From: Mycobacterium sp.
GTDB lineage: Bacteria > Actinomycetota > Actinomycetes > Mycobacteriales > Mycobacteriaceae
Assembly (NCBI RefSeq): GCF_008709575.1
Contig: NZ_VYIK01000001.1
Location: 36,739-100,738, forward strand
DNA: 64,000 bases
Reading direction: 5' to 3'
Shown here: piece after piece, positions 59,001 through 64,000 of the stretch
How the letters are laid out: the number at the start of each line of letters is the position of its first letter
How positions within the stretch are numbered: the stretch's first letter is position 1
Translations under genes and position numbers: made by a program
The notes under the pieces: model-generated
What the model was told of the DNA's origin: nothing
What the model saw: the letters and a program-made list of their open reading frames with translations, nothing else
The model's database searches: none

Positions 59001-60599
59001 TCACACCTTGACAATGCGTTCGTAGTCGGGCAGACCATTCCAGGCAAGCACGACGTCGCGGACCGCCGACGAGCGCCCCGCCACCGCGATGGTGTACCAC
59101 AGCGGGATCACCGGCATGTCACGCAACAGGATTCGCTGTGCATCGTTGGTCAGTGCATACGATCGCGGCAAGCTGGGCGCGGCTTCGGCGCGAGCCAGCG
59201 CGGCGTCGAATTCCGGGTTGGAGTAACCGACGTCGTTGGCGCCGGCGCCGGTGACGAACAACGGTTGAAGGAATTCCAGCATCGACGGATAGTCGCCCTG
59301 CCAGCCGGCGCGGAACGCGGAGCTTATGGTGCGGTCGGTGATCTGGCTGCGAAAGCCGGCGAAAGTCGGCTGCGGGGCGCCTGCTGCGTCGATACCCAGA
59401 ACATTCTTGATGCTGGTGGCCACCGCGTCCACCCAGTCCCGGTGGCCGCCGTCGGCGTTGTAGGCGATCGCGTACTCACCGGTCCACGGCGAAATAGCGT
59501 CGGCCCGCGCCCATAGCTGCCGCGCCCGGTCGGGGTCAAAGTTCAGCGCCGAGTTACCGGCAATGTCGGCATTATATCCGGGCAGCGAGCTGGCAGTGAA
59601 TTCACGAGCGGGCGAGCGGGTTCCGGAGAAGATCTGTTGGCAGATCTGTGGCCGATTGATCGCAGCCGATAGCGCGAGCCGGCGCAGCCGGCCTTCCTGT
59701 CCCCCGAAGTGCTGCAGCCGCAGCGGTGTGTCGAGGGTCTGATTGGCGGCCGCCGGCGCGGTGATGGCACGGTCACCGAGGTCCTTGCGGTAGACCGGTA
59801 GCACACTGGGCGGAATACTGTCCAGCACATCGAGGTTGGCGGCCAGCAGGTCGGCGTAGGCGGTGTCGAGGTTGGCGTAGAGGATGAACCGCAAACCCTT
59901 GTTGCGCGGCACCCGGTTGCCGTGGTAGCCGGGGTTGGTCACCAGGTCGATCTTGACGTTGTGCTGCCAGGCCGGGCCGTCGGCGAGTTTGTACGGTCCG
60001 TTGCCAATGGGGTGCTGTCCGAAAGCCGCCATATTGGCGAACGCCACGCGCGGCAGTGGATAAAACGGCGAAAATCCCAGTCGCAGTGTGAAGTCGATGA
60101 TGGGCCTCTTGAGCCGCACCGTGAACTGGTGATCGTCGACGACCTGCAGTCCGGACATGGTGCGGGCCGCGGGTTTGGCAGCCGCGACCTCGTCGAAGCC
60201 GACGATGGGGCTGAAAAAGCTCTGCTGCAGTTGGGCGTTGGTCGATAGCGCGCCGTAGTTCCAGGCGTCGACGAATGACTGCGCCGTCACCGGGGATCCG
60301 TCGGAGAACATCCACCCGGGTTTAAGGCTGATCCGGTAGTTGACGTCGTCGGTGGTCTCGATCGCCGACGCGACCTCCAAGGCCGGTGTGCCGTGGGTGT
60401 CGTAGGACAGCAGGCCGGCGAACAACCGATCGATGACCCGGCCGCCGTTGGTGTCGTTGGTGTTGGTGGGTATCAGCGGGTTCTGCGGTTCGGCAGCGTT
60501 GACGGTCACCAACTCCGTGTCGACGTTACCGCCGCAGCCGGTCAGCGACACCAGGAGCAACGCCGCGACCCATGCCGCGGCGACCCGCCTCCGACGCAA
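59001..60599 (-). CDS. dppA: Dipeptide ABC transporter substrate-binding lipoprotein
   Basis: LLLVSLTGCGGN lipobox; SBP5 family features. Confidence 0.94.
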   Translation of the reverse strand: MRRRRVAAAWVAALLLVSLTGCGGNVDTELVTVNAAEPQNPLIPTNTNDTNGGRVIDRLFAGLLSYDTHGTPALEVASAIETTDDVNYRISLKPGWMFSDGSPVTAQSFVDAWNYGALSTNAQLQQSFFSPIVGFDEVAAAKPAARTMSGLQVVDDHQFTVRLKRPIIDFTLRLGFSPFYPLPRVAFANMAAFGQHPIGNGPYKLADGPAWQHNVKIDLVTNPGYHGNRVPRNKGLRFILYANLDTAYADLLAANLDVLDSIPPSVLPVYRKDLGDRAITAPAAANQTLDTPLRLQHFGGQEGRLRRLALSAAINRPQICQQIFSGTRSPAREFTASSLPGYNADIAGNSALNFDPDRARQLWARADAISPWTGEYAIAYNADGGHRDWVDAVATSIKNVLGIDAAGAPQPTFAGFRSQITDRTISSAFRAGWQGDYPSMLEFLQPLFVTGAGANDVGYSNPEFDAALARAEAAPSLPRSYALTNDAQRILLRDMPVIPLWYTIAVAGRSSAVRDVVLAWNGLPDYERIVKV

Positions 60600-60698
60600 C
60601 CCGCTCCTCCTGGTGCAACTTCCGTACGGCCGACTCTAAAGCCAGTTGGGCGCCCCGGCACGCACGCGGTCCCGGTCGATTCCGGGCTGACTACGCTC

Positions 60699-62666
<1,968 letters not shown>

Positions 62667-62683
62667 TGCGTTACGCGGTCACC

Positions 62684-63403
62684 TCACGCGGCCGGGTCCG
62701 ACGCGACCGGAACGAACCCGGCGCCCGGCCGGTTTTTGGCGTTGAGGTCGGCCAGCACGGCGTTGATCGACACGACCACCGCCGGCGTGTGCAGCGGAAT
62801 GTACTTGGTGATGCAGGTCGGCAGATTTTCGCTGAACGCGCCGTGGATCATCCCGACCAGCAGATTGTTGACCGTGACCGGCGCCCCCGAGTCGCCGGGC
62901 TGTCCGCACACCTGCATGACGATGGTTCCGGGGTCTTGACCCGGGCCCCAGGTGACCCCGCAGGAATTGCCCGTGGTGCGGCCCTGTTTGCAGGCGATCT
63001 GGCCGAAGGCCGGATCGGGGCCGATGCCGTCGATCACGAAGCCGTTGTAGTCGGCCACCGGCGTGACTTTGTCCGGGTCGAACTGAATGACCGCATAGTC
63101 GAGTATGTCGTTGCCCGCCACCATGGTGCCCAACACGCCTCGGTTTTGCTCCGCTTCGGCGGCGACCTGGGCACCTGGCCCACCGCAGTGCGCGGACGTG
63201 AAGCCGACCAGTTGGCCCCTGTTGTCGGTGCCGATGGTCGTCAGGGTGCACATCGTGTCGCCGTCGATGACGATGGCCGCGCCGCCCCCGAGCGGGATCT
63301 TGTTGTCGGCGGCGGTGCCACGCGCACCGACCACGATCGCCGGCATCGTCAGCGCCGCTAGCGTCGCGGCAACGGTGACCAGCCGACGGTGCGTGGTCAG
63401 CAC
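62684..63403 (-). CDS. Secreted trypsin-like serine protease (Rv3668c-like)
   Basis: TSAHCGGPG (His), GQPGDSGAPV (Ser); signal peptide. Confidence 0.88.
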   Translation of the reverse strand: MLTTHRRLVTVAATLAALTMPAIVVGARGTAADNKIPLGGGAAIVIDGDTMCTLTTIGTDNRGQLVGFTSAHCGGPGAQVAAEAEQNRGVLGTMVAGNDILDYAVIQFDPDKVTPVADYNGFVIDGIGPDPAFGQIACKQGRTTGNSCGVTWGPGQDPGTIVMQVCGQPGDSGAPVTVNNLLVGMIHGAFSENLPTCITKYIPLHTPAVVVSINAVLADLNAKNRPGAGFVPVASDPAA

Positions 63404-63548
63404 AGCATCACTCCTGTAGACGGGTCGCGCCGCTAATCCGAACTGGATTCGCCAGTCTAGCCCGAGCCGAGCTCGCGGATCGCCTCGTCCCGGCACCGGC
63501 CGGCATGGCAACATGAACCGCTAGGACAGCGAACCCGGAGGACCGTCT

Positions 63549-64000
63549 GTGAGCACACCCGACCGTAACAGCGCCCCCCGAACGGACGGGGTACCCGGCA
63601 CCCTGACGACGATTCCACTGACCGATCCGCACGCCGTTCCCGCCACACCCTCGGTGGGTGACCTGGTCAAGGACGCCGCAGCGCAGATGTCCACGCTGGT
63701 GCGCGCCGAGGTTGAACTGGCCCGCGCCGAGATCACCCGTGACGTCAAAAAGGGGCTGACCGGCAGTGTTTTCTTCATCGCCGCGCTGGTGGTGCTGTTC
63801 TACTCGACGTTCTTCTTCTTCTTTTTCCTGGCCGAACTGCTCGACACCTGGCTATGGCGCTGGGCCGCGTTTGCGATCGTCTTCGGGATCATGGTGGTGG
63901 TCACCGCGGTGCTGGCCCTGTTGGGCTACGTGAAGGTGCGCCGTATTCGTGGACCGCGGCAGACGATCGAGTCGGTCAAAAAGACCCGCGCCGCCTTCGT
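63549..64000 (+). CDS. Phage holin superfamily III/DUF1469 membrane protein (partial, runs off window)
   Basis: VGDLVKDAAAQMSTLVRAEVELARAEITRDVKKGLTGS followed by TM segments. Confidence 0.8.
   Translation, partial: MSTPDRNSAPRTDGVPGTLTTIPLTDPHAVPATPSVGDLVKDAAAQMSTLVRAEVELARAEITRDVKKGLTGSVFFIAALVVLFYSTFFFFFFLAELLDTWLWRWAAFAIVFGIMVVVTAVLALLGYVKVRRIRGPRQTIESVKKTRAAF

Overview
High-GC actinobacterial chromosomal window, almost certainly from a Mycobacterium. Gene order follows the M. tuberculosis Rv3607c-Rv3669 backbone: folB-folP-folE-ftsH, ephA, lpqG, hpt, tilS, dacB, ppa, GT/epimerase genes, tRNA-Thr, holB, adenylate cyclase, topA, cspA, helicase, tad/Flp-like cluster, dppDCBA, acs, serine protease. 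Two accessory insertions stand out. (1) About 9.1-22.6 kb is a defence/decay island. It holds a complete JetABCD (Wadjet type I-like) operon, an XPF/ERCC4-type nuclease that appears fused to an Lsr2-like C-terminal DNA-binding domain, an intact MNT antitoxin with a truncated HEPN toxin fused to helicase debris, a VapC remnant, a VapBC pair bracketed by two copies of a 68-bp hairpin repeat, and a multiply disrupted SWIM/SNF2 helicase. (2) About 37.7-40.5 kb, between the adenylate cyclase and topA, is a microbial rhodopsin (DTE motif, Schiff-base Lys, retinal Asp/His pair, and a Gly at the carotenoid fenestration position) followed by a Brp/Blh retinal-forming dioxygenase. A divergent TetR regulator faces it across a 29-bp near-perfect palindrome. 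This looks like a self-contained, regulated light-driven proton pump cassette in a mycobacterium and is my lead candidate. All calls come from reading sequence and motifs; no searches were run.
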